Of a stretch of DNA of 57,882 bases, positions 1 through 8,410 are shown one piece after another (within the stretch, counting starts at the first letter, position 1; every line of letters begins with the position of its first letter). Both the position numbers and the translations under genes were made by a program. The notes below the pieces were generated by a model, which was given only the letters and a program-made list of their open reading frames with translations, was not told where the DNA came from and did no database searches. Origin of the DNA: Phycisphaerae bacterium (GTDB taxonomy: Bacteria; Planctomycetota; Phycisphaerae; Sedimentisphaerales; Anaerohalosphaeraceae); assembly GCA_012729675.1 (NCBI GenBank), contig JAAYCR010000023.1:1-57882 (forward strand). The letters are read 5' to 3'.

Positions 1-5
1 GCAAA

Positions 6-27
6 GGGCGAACACACAGGTTCGCCC
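6..27. repeat. Palindromic intergenic unit
   Basis: Perfect 8-bp inverted repeat (GGGCGAAC / GTTCGCCC) around a 6-base loop, just downstream of the minus-strand gene that ends at 36. A near-identical unit with the same loop length lies at 19267-19288, so it looks like a dispersed palindromic element rather than a gene-specific terminator; no T-run follows on either strand. Confidence 0.6.
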
Positions 28-35
28 CTACAGTG

Positions 36-407
36 CTATGTCTCAACGGCCAGTGTCCAGCGGAGGGTGTCGCTGGTGCGGGTCAGGCGGTAGTTTCCGT
101 GTAAGTGGCGGCCGTGGAGGGTGACGGTGACGCGATCGAGGGTGTTTTCGGTGATTGCAGCGCGGCCGTGGTCGCAGATGCTGACGCGGCCCGTGTTGTG
201 TTGAACAGGACCTTCATACGTCAGAAAACGCAGCGGGTGGTCGGCGATGGCGGTCAGCGGCAGGGGGGTATTGCTGATTTCGTTTGGCGAGACGGCCATC
301 CGCCATGTCCGCAGCGCATCGCCGGTCTGGATCATCAAGTCCCAATGCACGCCGTCCGGCGTGTGATGCTCCTGAACGACAAACCGTGATGCCTCAGTTT
401 GTCCCAT
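36..407 (-). CDS. LigD-type 3'-phosphoesterase domain protein (stand-alone)
   Basis: Small protein of 123 residues resembling the phosphoesterase domain found at the N-terminus of some bacterial ATP-dependent DNA ligases D, which trims 3' ends during end joining. Seen directly: an N-terminal RFVVQEHH stretch followed by HWDLMIQ and LRTWRM, matching the F-V-x-x-H...H-W/Y-D...L-x-x-W pattern of that domain. No ligase or polymerase domain follows, so it is a single-domain protein, a form I recall from planctomycetes. A GTG at 452 would add 15 residues, but the ATG at 407 has a well-placed GGAG nine bases upstream and starts just before the conserved part. Whether it keeps nuclease activity is unknown. 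Family assignment is moderately sure. Confidence 0.6.
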   Translation of the reverse strand: MGQTEASRFVVQEHHTPDGVHWDLMIQTGDALRTWRMAVSPNEISNTPLPLTAIADHPLRFLTYEGPVQHNTGRVSICDHGRAAITENTLDRVTVTLHGRHLHGNYRLTRTSDTLRWTLAVET

Positions 408-441
408 CTGGGTTATCTCCTGCCCCGTGTCTGTAACTGAA

Positions 442-476
442 ATCCTAAGCACTAAACTCTAAATTCTAAACAAATT
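442..476. repeat. Degenerate heptamer tandem repeat
   Basis: About five consecutive 7-base units of the form NNNCTAA, upstream of the minus-strand phosphoesterase-domain gene. One of about a dozen period-7 tracts in the window. Confidence 0.6.
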
Positions 477-567
477 CATAAGGTAAAAAAAACTCAAGGT
501 TAAAAAACATTAAATCGCCAAGAATACTGAGGATGCCGATTGAGTATGAAGGGCTAAAGCCCATCCT

Positions 568-609
568 GCCTCCTGTCTCCTGACTTCTGGCTTCTGGTTT
601 CTGGCCTCA
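568..609. repeat. Degenerate heptamer tandem repeat
   Basis: Six consecutive 7-base units of the form G-Y-C-T-C-C-T / G-G-C-T-T-C-T reaching into the last codons of the minus-strand pta gene. Read on the other strand it resembles the AGGAGTC units at 16344-16371. A short GGGCT/AGCCC palindrome (551-562) lies beside it. Confidence 0.65.
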
Positions 610-1602
610 GTTCCCTCCCGCCTGTATCGCGGTGATGGCGACGGCGGCGACGATGTCGTGGGGGTTGCACCCGCGGGAAAGGTCGTTGACCGGCTTGGCC
701 AGTCCCTGCACGATCGGCCCGTAGGCCTCGGCTCCGGCCAACCGCTGGGTGGATTTGTAGCAGATATTACCTGCGCTCAGGTCGGGAAAGACAAAGATGT
801 TGGCATTGCCCTTGAGCGGGCTGTCGGGGGCTTTTTTGGCGGCGACCGAGGGGATATACGCGGCGTCAAATTGCAGCTCGCCGTCGAGAATGACGGTATC
901 GCCGAAGATGTTGTGGATGGTCTCTTTGGCCTTCTCGGAGGCGATGGCCATCTTCATGGCATTGGGACCGGTGGCTGAGCCTTTGGTTGAGTAGCTGAGC
1001 ATCGCGACGCGAGCCTCAAAGCCGAACTGCATCGCAGTCCTGGCGGTCGAAACGGCAATATCAACCAATTGCCGCTCGGAGGGGTCTTCGATCAGGCCGC
1101 AATCGGCAAACAACAGGACCTTGTCCGGCCAGCACATAAAAAACATACTGGACACGGTGCTGATGCCCGGAGCGGGCTTGATGATCTGCAGTGCCGGCCG
1201 CAGCGTATTGCCCGTCGAATGGCACGCCCCGGCCACAAGCCCGTCGGCGGTGCCGCATTTGATCATCATCGTGCCAAAGCAGATCTCATCCTGGACGGCG
1301 GCGCGGGCTTGTTCAAGCGTGATGCCTTTGTGCTTGCGCAACTCATAAAAGGCTTGGGCAAAGTCGTCAAGTCGGGCATCGGTGCGGGGGTCCACAAGCT
1401 GGATCTGGGATGGGTCGGCTCCGTATGAGCGCAAGCCCTTTTCCAGTGCGGAGATGTCGCCGAGAATCACCAGGTTTGCCAATCGGCGGTCGAGGATTTC
1501 CGCCGCCGCCTCAAGCGTGCGGCTGTCACAGCCTTCCGGCAGGACAATTGTCTTTGTCGTTTGGGATGCTTGTTTAATAATCGCATCAAAAAATGAAGCC
1601 AT
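607..1602 (-). CDS. pta: Phosphate acetyltransferase
   Basis: Interconverts acetyl-CoA and acetyl phosphate, linking fermentation or acetate use to ATP formation in the cytoplasm. The 331-residue length is that of the single-domain Pta family. Visible hallmarks are the C-terminal block with PDLSAGN, then YKSTQRLAGAEAYGPI, and the SRGC motif near the end, plus the N-terminal VLPEG start of the PTA_PTB fold. The partner acetate kinase gene is not in the window. It is transcribed away from cinA; the spacing to the phosphoesterase-domain gene holds only repeats. The ATG at 1602 has only a weak GCGGG ribosome site. A longer multi-domain Pta (CobB/DRTGG-like) is excluded by length. Confidence 0.93.
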   Translation of the reverse strand: MASFFDAIIKQASQTTKTIVLPEGCDSRTLEAAAEILDRRLANLVILGDISALEKGLRSYGADPSQIQLVDPRTDARLDDFAQAFYELRKHKGITLEQARAAVQDEICFGTMMIKCGTADGLVAGACHSTGNTLRPALQIIKPAPGISTVSSMFFMCWPDKVLLFADCGLIEDPSERQLVDIAVSTARTAMQFGFEARVAMLSYSTKGSATGPNAMKMAIASEKAKETIHNIFGDTVILDGELQFDAAYIPSVAAKKAPDSPLKGNANIFVFPDLSAGNICYKSTQRLAGAEAYGPIVQGLAKPVNDLSRGCNPHDIVAAVAITAIQAGGN

Positions 1603-1660
1603 ACCCGCTATACTTTCAAATAAACTTTCTAAATTACAGAGTCGTTTAGGGGAAAGATAC

Positions 1661-1734
<74 letters not shown>

Positions 1735-2047
1735 AACATTTTATTTTTATTGAACTTATGTGTTTTTTTGTTGAAGCCGGCCAGACCGCGTTCCGACTTC
1801 ATTGTGCGTAGTGTATCGAATACAAGATAGCATTGCAAGAAAATTAATACAAATTTTAGGTTACAGCCCGCACACATCCTGAATACGGCTTCTTTTTCCG
1901 GAATAGTCGTTTGTGTTGGACTTTGTCAACGAAATACCGTAGTTTTGAAAAGATGAAATGTGTGATTTGCATACAAGGTGGAACGGCTGAAGGCTCAACG
2001 ACGGCAACGCTCGAACGCGGCCGGCCGACTATTGTTATTGAGGTCGA
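1735..2047. other. Intergenic stretch between tRNA-Arg and cinA
   Basis: About 310 bases, AT-rich near the tRNA. No convincing gene. It must hold divergent promoters for tRNA-Arg (minus) and cinA (plus), but I see no clear consensus pair. Confidence 0.5.
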
Positions 2048-3289
2048 ATGAAGAAAGCTTTTCTGATCAGCATCGGTAATGAATTGTTGTGCGGGCGGAC
2101 GGTGGATACCAATGCGGCGTGGGTGAGCGGTCGTCTGTTTGCGGCGGGGATAGAGACCCAGTCGGTGCAGATGGTCGCCGATGAGGTTGCCGATATTGTT
2201 GAGGCGTTTGGGCAGGCGCAGCGGAAGGCGGATATTCTTCTGGTGACCGGCGGGCTGGGGCCGACCGATGATGATCTGACGCGACAGGCGCTGGCGGAGT
2301 TTCTCGGCGTGCCGTTGGTGTATCGTCCTGAATTGGCCGAGACGATTGAGGCCTTTTTTACCCGCCGCGATTTTCCGATGCCCTTGCGTAATCGTGCGCA
2401 GGCGTATATTCCCGATGGGGCTGAACCGATTGATAATCCGTGCGGCACGGCGCCGGGCGTGCTGTATGAAAAGGGCGAGAAGCTCATCGCCTTGATGCCT
2501 GGTGTGCCGGACGAGATGAAGGCGATGTTTGAGGAGTCTGTGCTGCCGCGTATTAGAAAGGGGCAGGCCGGACCGGTGATCCGGTCGGCGAATCTACGCT
2601 GTTTTGGGGCCGGGGAGTCGGCGCTGGTCGAGATGCTGGGTGACCGGATGGGGCGTGGCCGCAACCCGCTGGTCAACTGTACGGTCAGCGAGGGGATTAT
2701 TACGCTGCAGCTTATTGCGGTCGGAGATACGGCCTCGACGGCAGAATGTCTGCTGGCCGAGCATCGCGGGCAGATTGAGGGGATTTTGGGGCCGCTTGTG
2801 TTTGGGGCGGGCGAGGAAACACTTCAGGACGTTGTGGGACGAGTTTTAGTAGAAAAAAAGAAGACATTGGCTGTCGCCGAGTCCTGTACCGGCGGGTTGG
2901 TTGCCAAGATGCTGACGGATGTGCCGGGGGCGACTGGTTTTTTTCGGTGCGGGTGGGTGACATACAGCAATCAGGCCAAAATCACACAATTAGGTGTTTC
3001 GGAGACATTAATTCAGGAATATGGGGCGGTCAGCGAGCCTGTGGCCGAGGCGATGGCCGAGGGGGCGACGCACAAAAGCGGGGCAGACTGTGCAATCGCC
3101 ATTACCGGCATTGCCGGTCCGGAGGGCGGGACGGAACAAAAACCCGTCGGATTGGTCTATATAAGTGTGCGGGCGGGCAATATCTGTCAGGTTCACCGAT
3201 TTCTTTTTGCCAATGCGGGACGGGCGGCGATTCGTCGGAGGGCAGCCCAGACTGCACTAAATTTGCTCCGTCTGCAACTGACCATTTGA
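2048..3289 (+). CDS. cinA: CinA: nicotinamide-nucleotide amidase / MoaB-fold protein
   Basis: Two-domain CinA of 413 residues, the usual length. Residues about 5-170 form the MogA/MoaB-like domain with the TGGLGPTDDD motif near residue 67. Residues about 255-410 form the CinA C-terminal amidohydrolase domain with AESCTGG near 277 and GIAGPEGG near 352. The C-terminal domain deamidates NMN to NaMN in pyridine nucleotide salvage, and the N-terminal domain is linked to ADP-ribose pyrophosphatase activity in related proteins. The gene begins the run leading into the pilus cluster, but 83 bases separate it from the first ATPase, so co-transcription is possible and not shown. The CinA name comes from competence, which fits a pilus neighbourhood only loosely. 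Confidence 0.93.
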   Translation: MKKAFLISIGNELLCGRTVDTNAAWVSGRLFAAGIETQSVQMVADEVADIVEAFGQAQRKADILLVTGGLGPTDDDLTRQALAEFLGVPLVYRPELAETIEAFFTRRDFPMPLRNRAQAYIPDGAEPIDNPCGTAPGVLYEKGEKLIALMPGVPDEMKAMFEESVLPRIRKGQAGPVIRSANLRCFGAGESALVEMLGDRMGRGRNPLVNCTVSEGIITLQLIAVGDTASTAECLLAEHRGQIEGILGPLVFGAGEETLQDVVGRVLVEKKKTLAVAESCTGGLVAKMLTDVPGATGFFRCGWVTYSNQAKITQLGVSETLIQEYGAVSEPVAEAMAEGATHKSGADCAIAITGIAGPEGGTEQKPVGLVYISVRAGNICQVHRFLFANAGRAAIRRRAAQTALNLLRLQLTI

Positions 3290-3372
3290 CGCGCCGTAAC
3301 AAAGCTGATATAATACACATTTCCATAACATCGGATAAACTATTTGTTGGCCACTCGACCACGAAAGGTTGA

Positions 3373-5088
3373 ATGCAAAAAAAACAACGACATTTGGGTG
3401 AAATCCTGTACCGCAAGGGATTTGTCGATAAAAATAACCTCATCCGCGCTCTGAAAAAAGCCAAAGACACCAAGAAACGGCTGGGGGAGACCCTGCTGGA
3501 GATGGGGTTGGCGACTGAGGATCAGATTACCGAAGCCTTGGCCAAGCAGTTTAATCTTGAGTATGTCAATCTTGATGAAGTTGAAATCCCGCAAAGTGCG
3601 TCTAAACTCATTCCCGAAGAATTGGTCAAAAAACATCGTGTTGTGCCGCTGGGGCAGGATAATGGTGAACTGAAGGTCGCCATCAAAGACCCGATGGATT
3701 TGGATTTGCTGGATTTGCTTCGGTTCCGGCTAAACACCGAATTGCGGTGTTGTCTGGCAAGTCCGAGCAAGATTGAGACCTTAATCAACGGCAAAATGGA
3801 CGCGGTGCGGAGCAGTATCGACGCGACGGCGGCGGAATTGGCGGCCGCTGGACACACGATTGAGGCGGAAGTCCGCCGGGCACAGGCCACGGATGAAAGC
3901 GACGAAGGCCCCATTATCCGGCTTGTCAACCTGATTATCGACGAGGCCGTGAAGATGCGTGCCAGCGATATTCATATCGAGCCGATGGCCGACCGGGTGC
4001 GGGTGCGGTATCGTATTGACGGTGTTTGTGTCGAGCGCGACAATATTCCCAAAAATATGCAGGCGCCGATGCTGGCGCGTGTAAAAATCCTGTCGGGGAT
4101 GGATATCGGCGAACGCCGGCTTCCACAGGACGGACGTATCAAGCGTACCATCGAAAAACAGGACATCGACTTTCGTGTGTCGTGTCTTCCCGGCTATCAC
4201 GGCGAAAGTACGGTGCTTCGTATTTTACGGCCGGACTCGGTCAATATCGGTATTCAGGCCATCGGGTTTGAGTCCGAAGACTATCAGCGATTTACCAAGA
4301 TTATCAAACGTCCCAACGGCATCTTTCTGGTTACCGGACCGACGGGTTCGGGTAAAACCACGACGCTGTATTCGGCGCTGCAGGAACTGAACCGTCCCGA
4401 CAAAAAGATTATTACCGCCGAAGACCCGGTCGAATACAACATTGCCGGCATCAATCAGTGTCAGGTGCGAACGGACATCGGGTTGACCTTTGAATCGATT
4501 CTTCGCTCGATGCTGCGTCAGGCGCCGAATATCATTCTGATCGGTGAAATTCGTGACGGCATTGTGGCCGATATTGCGATTCAGGCGGCGCTGACCGGTC
4601 ACTTGGTGTTCAGTACGCTTCACACCAATGACGCCCCCAGCGCCATTACGCGGTTGATCGATATGGGCGTCAAGCCATTTCTTGTGGCCAGTTCGATTCA
4701 GGCAATTATGGCTCAGCGTCTGGTGCGTGTGATTTGTGAAAACTGCAAAGTGGTGGATCCGTCTCCCGATCCGCATTTTCTGCGTTTGCTGAATATTACG
4801 CCGGATGAACTGCGTAAGCATCCGGCTTATAAAGGCGCCGGGTGCAATCGCTGTCAGGGGACGGGGTATCGCGGCCGAATCGCGGTGTTTGAAATGCTTG
4901 AGATGAACAATCAGATTCGGGAATTGGCGTTTGCCCGCGCTCCGTCCGGCGAATTGCGAAAAGCGGCGGTCGCCAGCGGAATGAAGACGCTTTTGCAGGA
5001 CGGACGCATCAAGGTTTTCAAGGGCACTACAACGCCGGCCGAGATCTCGCGAGTAACCCAGGCTGAAGGGCTTGTGATGGATGCATAA
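3373..5088 (+). CDS. GspE/PilB-type assembly ATPase (first copy)
   Basis: Hexameric cytoplasmic ATPase that powers pseudopilus or pilus extension. The 571 residues contain an N-terminal MshEN/GspE_N domain (about 5-150), the N2E domain with ASDIHIEP and RYRIDG, a Walker A GPTGSGKTT near residue 322, an Asp box EDPVEY, Walker B GEIRD, the His box TGHLVFSTLHTND, and a tetracysteine zinc site (CENC ... CNRCQGTGYRGR) typical of GspE/PilB. A usual RQDPD before Walker B reads RQAPN here. The start at 3373 has AAAGG four bases upstream. It is first of a 16-kb same-strand run with pilT, a second ATPase, gspF and pseudopilins. Assignment to GspE rather than PilB is not possible from sequence alone. 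Confidence 0.93.
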   Translation: MQKKQRHLGEILYRKGFVDKNNLIRALKKAKDTKKRLGETLLEMGLATEDQITEALAKQFNLEYVNLDEVEIPQSASKLIPEELVKKHRVVPLGQDNGELKVAIKDPMDLDLLDLLRFRLNTELRCCLASPSKIETLINGKMDAVRSSIDATAAELAAAGHTIEAEVRRAQATDESDEGPIIRLVNLIIDEAVKMRASDIHIEPMADRVRVRYRIDGVCVERDNIPKNMQAPMLARVKILSGMDIGERRLPQDGRIKRTIEKQDIDFRVSCLPGYHGESTVLRILRPDSVNIGIQAIGFESEDYQRFTKIIKRPNGIFLVTGPTGSGKTTTLYSALQELNRPDKKIITAEDPVEYNIAGINQCQVRTDIGLTFESILRSMLRQAPNIILIGEIRDGIVADIAIQAALTGHLVFSTLHTNDAPSAITRLIDMGVKPFLVASSIQAIMAQRLVRVICENCKVVDPSPDPHFLRLLNITPDELRKHPAYKGAGCNRCQGTGYRGRIAVFEMLEMNNQIRELAFARAPSGELRKAAVASGMKTLLQDGRIKVFKGTTTPAEISRVTQAEGLVMDA

Positions 5089-5129
5089 ATATTATGGTTA
5101 TTATCTTAATATAGAATAATAGGATTATT

Positions 5130-6260
5130 ATGGCGACACTTCATATTGACCGATTACTGGAAGCCTGCATCAAAATGGGAGGCTCTGACCTTCATATTGT
5201 GGTCGGGCGTCCGCCGGTGCTGCGTATGTCGGGCCGGTTGCGTTCGCTCGACACCAAAGTGCTTGAGCCGGATGACACGGTAGCCCTGATGAAGAGTATT
5301 ACCCCCGAACGTAACCAGCAGGAACTTCAGGAAGTCGGCGGGACGGACTACGGTTTTGCATTCGGGGATGCGGGGAGATTTCGTACCTCGGTGTTTCGCC
5401 AAAAAGGCAATATTTCGATGGTGCTTCGTCTGATTCCTTCAGATCTGCTCAGCTTTGAGCAAATCGGTCTGCCGACGATCTGCGCCTCGCTGTGTCGCCG
5501 TCCGCGCGGGCTGTTTTTGGTGACCGGGCCGACCGGCTCCGGTAAGACGACCACGCTGGCGTCGATGATCAATTATATCAATGAGACCCTCGACCGGCAT
5601 ATTATCACCGTCGAAGAGCCAATTGAATACTATCACCAGCATAAAAAATCGGTCATTGTTCAGCGTGAAGTGGGTCTGGATGTGCCTTCGTTTGCCGAGG
5701 CGCTTCGCCGGGCGCTGCGTCAGGACCCGGACGTGATTCTGGTGGGCGAATTGCGCGACCTTGAAACGATGGAAGCGGCCATTAGTGCTGCCGAAACCGG
5801 CCACTTGGTGTTTGGGACGCTGCACACCACCGGCTGCCAGGGAACAGTCAACCGTATCATTGATGCCTTTCCGGTCAGTCAGCAGGAGCAAATTCGTGTT
5901 CAGCTCAGTACCAACCTCATTGCGGTACTCAGTCAGACCTTGTGTCCCCGCAAAGGGGGCGGGCGGGTGGCGGCCTACGAATTTATGGTCGTGACGCCGG
6001 CGATTGCCAATCTGGTTCGCGAAAACAAAGTGTATCGTATTGAGTCCAGTATCCAGATCGGCAGAAAACTCGGAATGCAGCTTTTGGACGATCATTTGTG
6101 GGAGCTTTATGAAAAAGACTTAATTGATCTTGAGGAGTTGGTAGATAAGTCCAGAAATCCGGCAGACATGATGGAGAAGGCTGAAAAGAGAGCGGGTGGA
6201 TCTGTTAAGGCGAAAAAGAAAATTGAAGATGAATATGGGGCGGTTTTAAAGTCAGGATAA
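5130..6260 (+). CDS. pilT: PilT-type retraction ATPase
   Basis: Twitching-motility ATPase of 376 residues (family about 340-380). It has the short PilT N-domain with GGSDLHI near residue 17, Walker A GPTGSGKTTTLAS near 133, the Asp box EEPIEYYHQHKKS, Walker B RQDPDVILVGELRD and the His box TGHLVFGTLHT. It lacks the GspE_N domain and the zinc tetracysteine of the flanking ATPases, which is what separates PilT from PilB/GspE. In type IV pili PilT depolymerises the fibre, so its place between two assembly ATPases argues that the structure encoded here is retractable. Ribosome site AGGA precedes the ATG. The last ~35 residues are charged and Lys-rich, beyond the usual PilT core. Confidence 0.92.
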   Translation: MATLHIDRLLEACIKMGGSDLHIVVGRPPVLRMSGRLRSLDTKVLEPDDTVALMKSITPERNQQELQEVGGTDYGFAFGDAGRFRTSVFRQKGNISMVLRLIPSDLLSFEQIGLPTICASLCRRPRGLFLVTGPTGSGKTTTLASMINYINETLDRHIITVEEPIEYYHQHKKSVIVQREVGLDVPSFAEALRRALRQDPDVILVGELRDLETMEAAISAAETGHLVFGTLHTTGCQGTVNRIIDAFPVSQQEQIRVQLSTNLIAVLSQTLCPRKGGGRVAAYEFMVVTPAIANLVRENKVYRIESSIQIGRKLGMQLLDDHLWELYEKDLIDLEELVDKSRNPADMMEKAEKRAGGSVKAKKKIEDEYGAVLKSG

Positions 6261-6274
6261 GTCCGTGATACATC

Positions 6275-6339
6275 CCAAAAATTTGAGTTTGTGGACACTT
6301 CTTGTTTGTATGCCAAGTGTCCATATATTTTTGGTTTTT
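6275..6339 (+). terminator. Hairpin after pilT, possible terminator
   Basis: Nested inverted repeat: CCAAAAAT (6275-6282) pairs with ATTTTTGG (6327-6334), and inside it TGGACACTT (6292-6300) pairs with AAGTGTCCA (6315-6323), followed by a T-rich tract. It sits just after the pilT stop codon. A third copy of AAGTGTCCA at 6457-6465 in the same 305-base gap means a regulatory reading is also possible. Nearer the next gene, TAGGAGT/ACTCCTA (about 6524-6545) could form a small hairpin holding a decoy ribosome site. Confidence 0.45.
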
Positions 6340-6565
6340 AAATTGCACAAAAAAGCTAAATATGTTTAATTATTGCGACTGAGTATTGTTTTATTCGGCT
6401 TATTATATTTTATGTAAATATTACGGATGTTTGACCGGATAGATGTTCAGTAAGTCAAGTGTCCACCAAAAACAAAGTTGCTTTTTTTGTATAAGGTCCG
6501 TATAAATTAGTAGTTGTAGTAGTAGGAGTTGACTGTTTACTCCTAACATTATGGAGAGCTTTAAA

Positions 6566-8314
6566 ATGGCTAAGACACCTCCAGTAAGCGAACTAAAGGG
6601 TCGTTCCCTTGGTCGAGTACTCATAAAAATGGGCCTTTTGACTCGCGAAAAGGTTCATGAGGGTCTTGTTGTGCAGAAGGAGCGAGGCGGTAAGATTAAG
6701 CTCGGACAAATCTTTATTGAGATGAATCTCATTAAGCCGAAAGATTTGCGAATTGCGTTGGCCGGGCAGCGAGGGATGGAATATGTCGAAATAGAAGGGC
6801 TTGACATACCCAATTCTGTCATTGAGACAGTGCCGGCTCAAATGGCTCGCACGTATCGGATTATTCCCATTCAGCATGACAAATCCCGCAACCGTCTGAC
6901 GGTTGTGATGGAAAGCCCCGATAATTTTCGCGCCATCGACGATCTTAACACCCTGATGGGGTTTGCGGTGGACGCGAAAGTCGCCGATGAAGACGCCATC
7001 ACGGCTGCGCTGGACAAGTACTACACAGAGGAAGAATCCAGTTTTAATGAATTGATCGGCGAGATTGAATCGGATGCTTCGCTGACCCAATTCCAGGGGC
7101 GCGACCAGAGCATCGACCTGGATGACCTAAAGGAAATGGCCGATTCCGGCGGGGTCAAGAAGCTGCTGAACCTTGTGCTGCTGCAGGCGATTCGCGACAA
7201 GGCGTCGGATATTCATTTTGAGCCGTTCGAGGACGAATATAAGATGCGATATCGTATCGACGGCGTCCTGTATGAAATGGTTCCGCCGCCCAAGCACATT
7301 GCGATGGCCCTGAGCAGCCGTATCAAGGTTATGGCCAATCTGGACATTGCCGAGCGACGATTGCCGCAGGATGGGCGTATTCCGCTGGTGGTGGGGGGCA
7401 ACCCGGTGGATTTGCGTGTCAGTATTTTGCCGACGATGTTCGGCGAGAGCGTCGTGCTGCGTGTGCTCGACCGGTCGCAGGTGGACTTGCAGCTCGATAT
7501 GATCGGCTTGCGTGAACATGAACTGAAAATGGTTCGGCAGTTGATTCACAAGCCCAACGGGATTATCGTGGTGACCGGGCCGACCGGTTCGGGCAAGACC
7601 ACGACGCTGTATTCCTGCCTGAAAGAACTGAACGATACCCAAACCAAGATCATCACGACGGAAAACCCGGTCGAATACGACATCGACGGGATGGTCCAGG
7701 TGCAGATTCGCCCGGAGATCGGATTGACGTTTGCCAAGTGCCTGCGGTCGATTTTGCGTCAGGATCCGGATATTTGTATGGTCGGCGAAATTCGCGACCT
7801 CGAAACGGCCGAAATTTCGATTCAGGCGTCGCTGACGGGCCACCTAGTGTTCACAACGCTGCACACCAATGACGCCCCCAGCTCGATTGCGCGTTTGCTG
7901 GATTTGGGAGTTGAGCCGTTTTTGGCCACGGCCACACTTGAAGGCATTCTCGCGCAGCGCCTGGTGCGGCGTATTTGCGTCAATTGCAAAACCGAATTTC
8001 GCCCAACCGAAGAACAACTGATGGAGTTGAACCTGATGCCCGAAGACGTCGGCGACAAGTCCTTCTTTTACGGCAAGGGTTGCGATCAGTGCAACAACAC
8101 CGGCTATCGCGGGCGACAGGGGTTGTTCGAGATCATGGCGATGAATGACGAACTTCGCGATCTGGTGATGAACCACGCGTCAACGTCCGTGTTGCGCGAG
8201 GCGGCCAAGCGTAGCGGGATGCATACATTGCGCGAGAACGGGCTGGCGTCGATCTTTGACGGCATAACGACCATTGAAGAGGTCGTCCGTGAGACGCTGG
8301 CGGCGGAAGAATGA
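6566..8314 (+). CDS. GspE/PilB-type assembly ATPase (second copy)
   Basis: Second extension ATPase, 582 residues from the chosen start. Domain order matches the first copy: GspE_N (about 10-150), N2E with ASDIHFEP and RYRIDG, Walker A GPTGSGKTTTLYS near residue 336, EIRDLET Walker B, TGHLVFTTLHTND, and a CVNC ... CDQCNNTGYRGRQG zinc site. Here the canonical RQDPD is intact, unlike the first copy. The ATG at 6566 was chosen over 6551 because GGAG lies nine bases before it; that GGAG overlaps the upstream ATG. It runs into gspF after 96 bases, so this copy is the more likely partner of GspF and the pseudopilins. Confidence 0.93.
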   Translation: MAKTPPVSELKGRSLGRVLIKMGLLTREKVHEGLVVQKERGGKIKLGQIFIEMNLIKPKDLRIALAGQRGMEYVEIEGLDIPNSVIETVPAQMARTYRIIPIQHDKSRNRLTVVMESPDNFRAIDDLNTLMGFAVDAKVADEDAITAALDKYYTEEESSFNELIGEIESDASLTQFQGRDQSIDLDDLKEMADSGGVKKLLNLVLLQAIRDKASDIHFEPFEDEYKMRYRIDGVLYEMVPPPKHIAMALSSRIKVMANLDIAERRLPQDGRIPLVVGGNPVDLRVSILPTMFGESVVLRVLDRSQVDLQLDMIGLREHELKMVRQLIHKPNGIIVVTGPTGSGKTTTLYSCLKELNDTQTKIITTENPVEYDIDGMVQVQIRPEIGLTFAKCLRSILRQDPDICMVGEIRDLETAEISIQASLTGHLVFTTLHTNDAPSSIARLLDLGVEPFLATATLEGILAQRLVRRICVNCKTEFRPTEEQLMELNLMPEDVGDKSFFYGKGCDQCNNTGYRGRQGLFEIMAMNDELRDLVMNHASTSVLREAAKRSGMHTLRENGLASIFDGITTIEEVVRETLAAEE

Positions 8315-8318
8315 TTTG

Positions 8319-8353
8319 GATTGAGAATTGAGAATTTAGAATTAAGAAATGAA
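8319..8353. repeat. Degenerate heptamer tandem repeat
   Basis: Five 7-base units of the form AATTGAG/AATTTAG directly after the stop codon of the second ATPase gene, in the gap before gspF. Confidence 0.7.
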
Positions 8354-8410
8354 GTGTGTTGCGTTTCGGGGAAATGTAACGATTCGGGACGTAATTGAAA
8401 GGTATTAACA

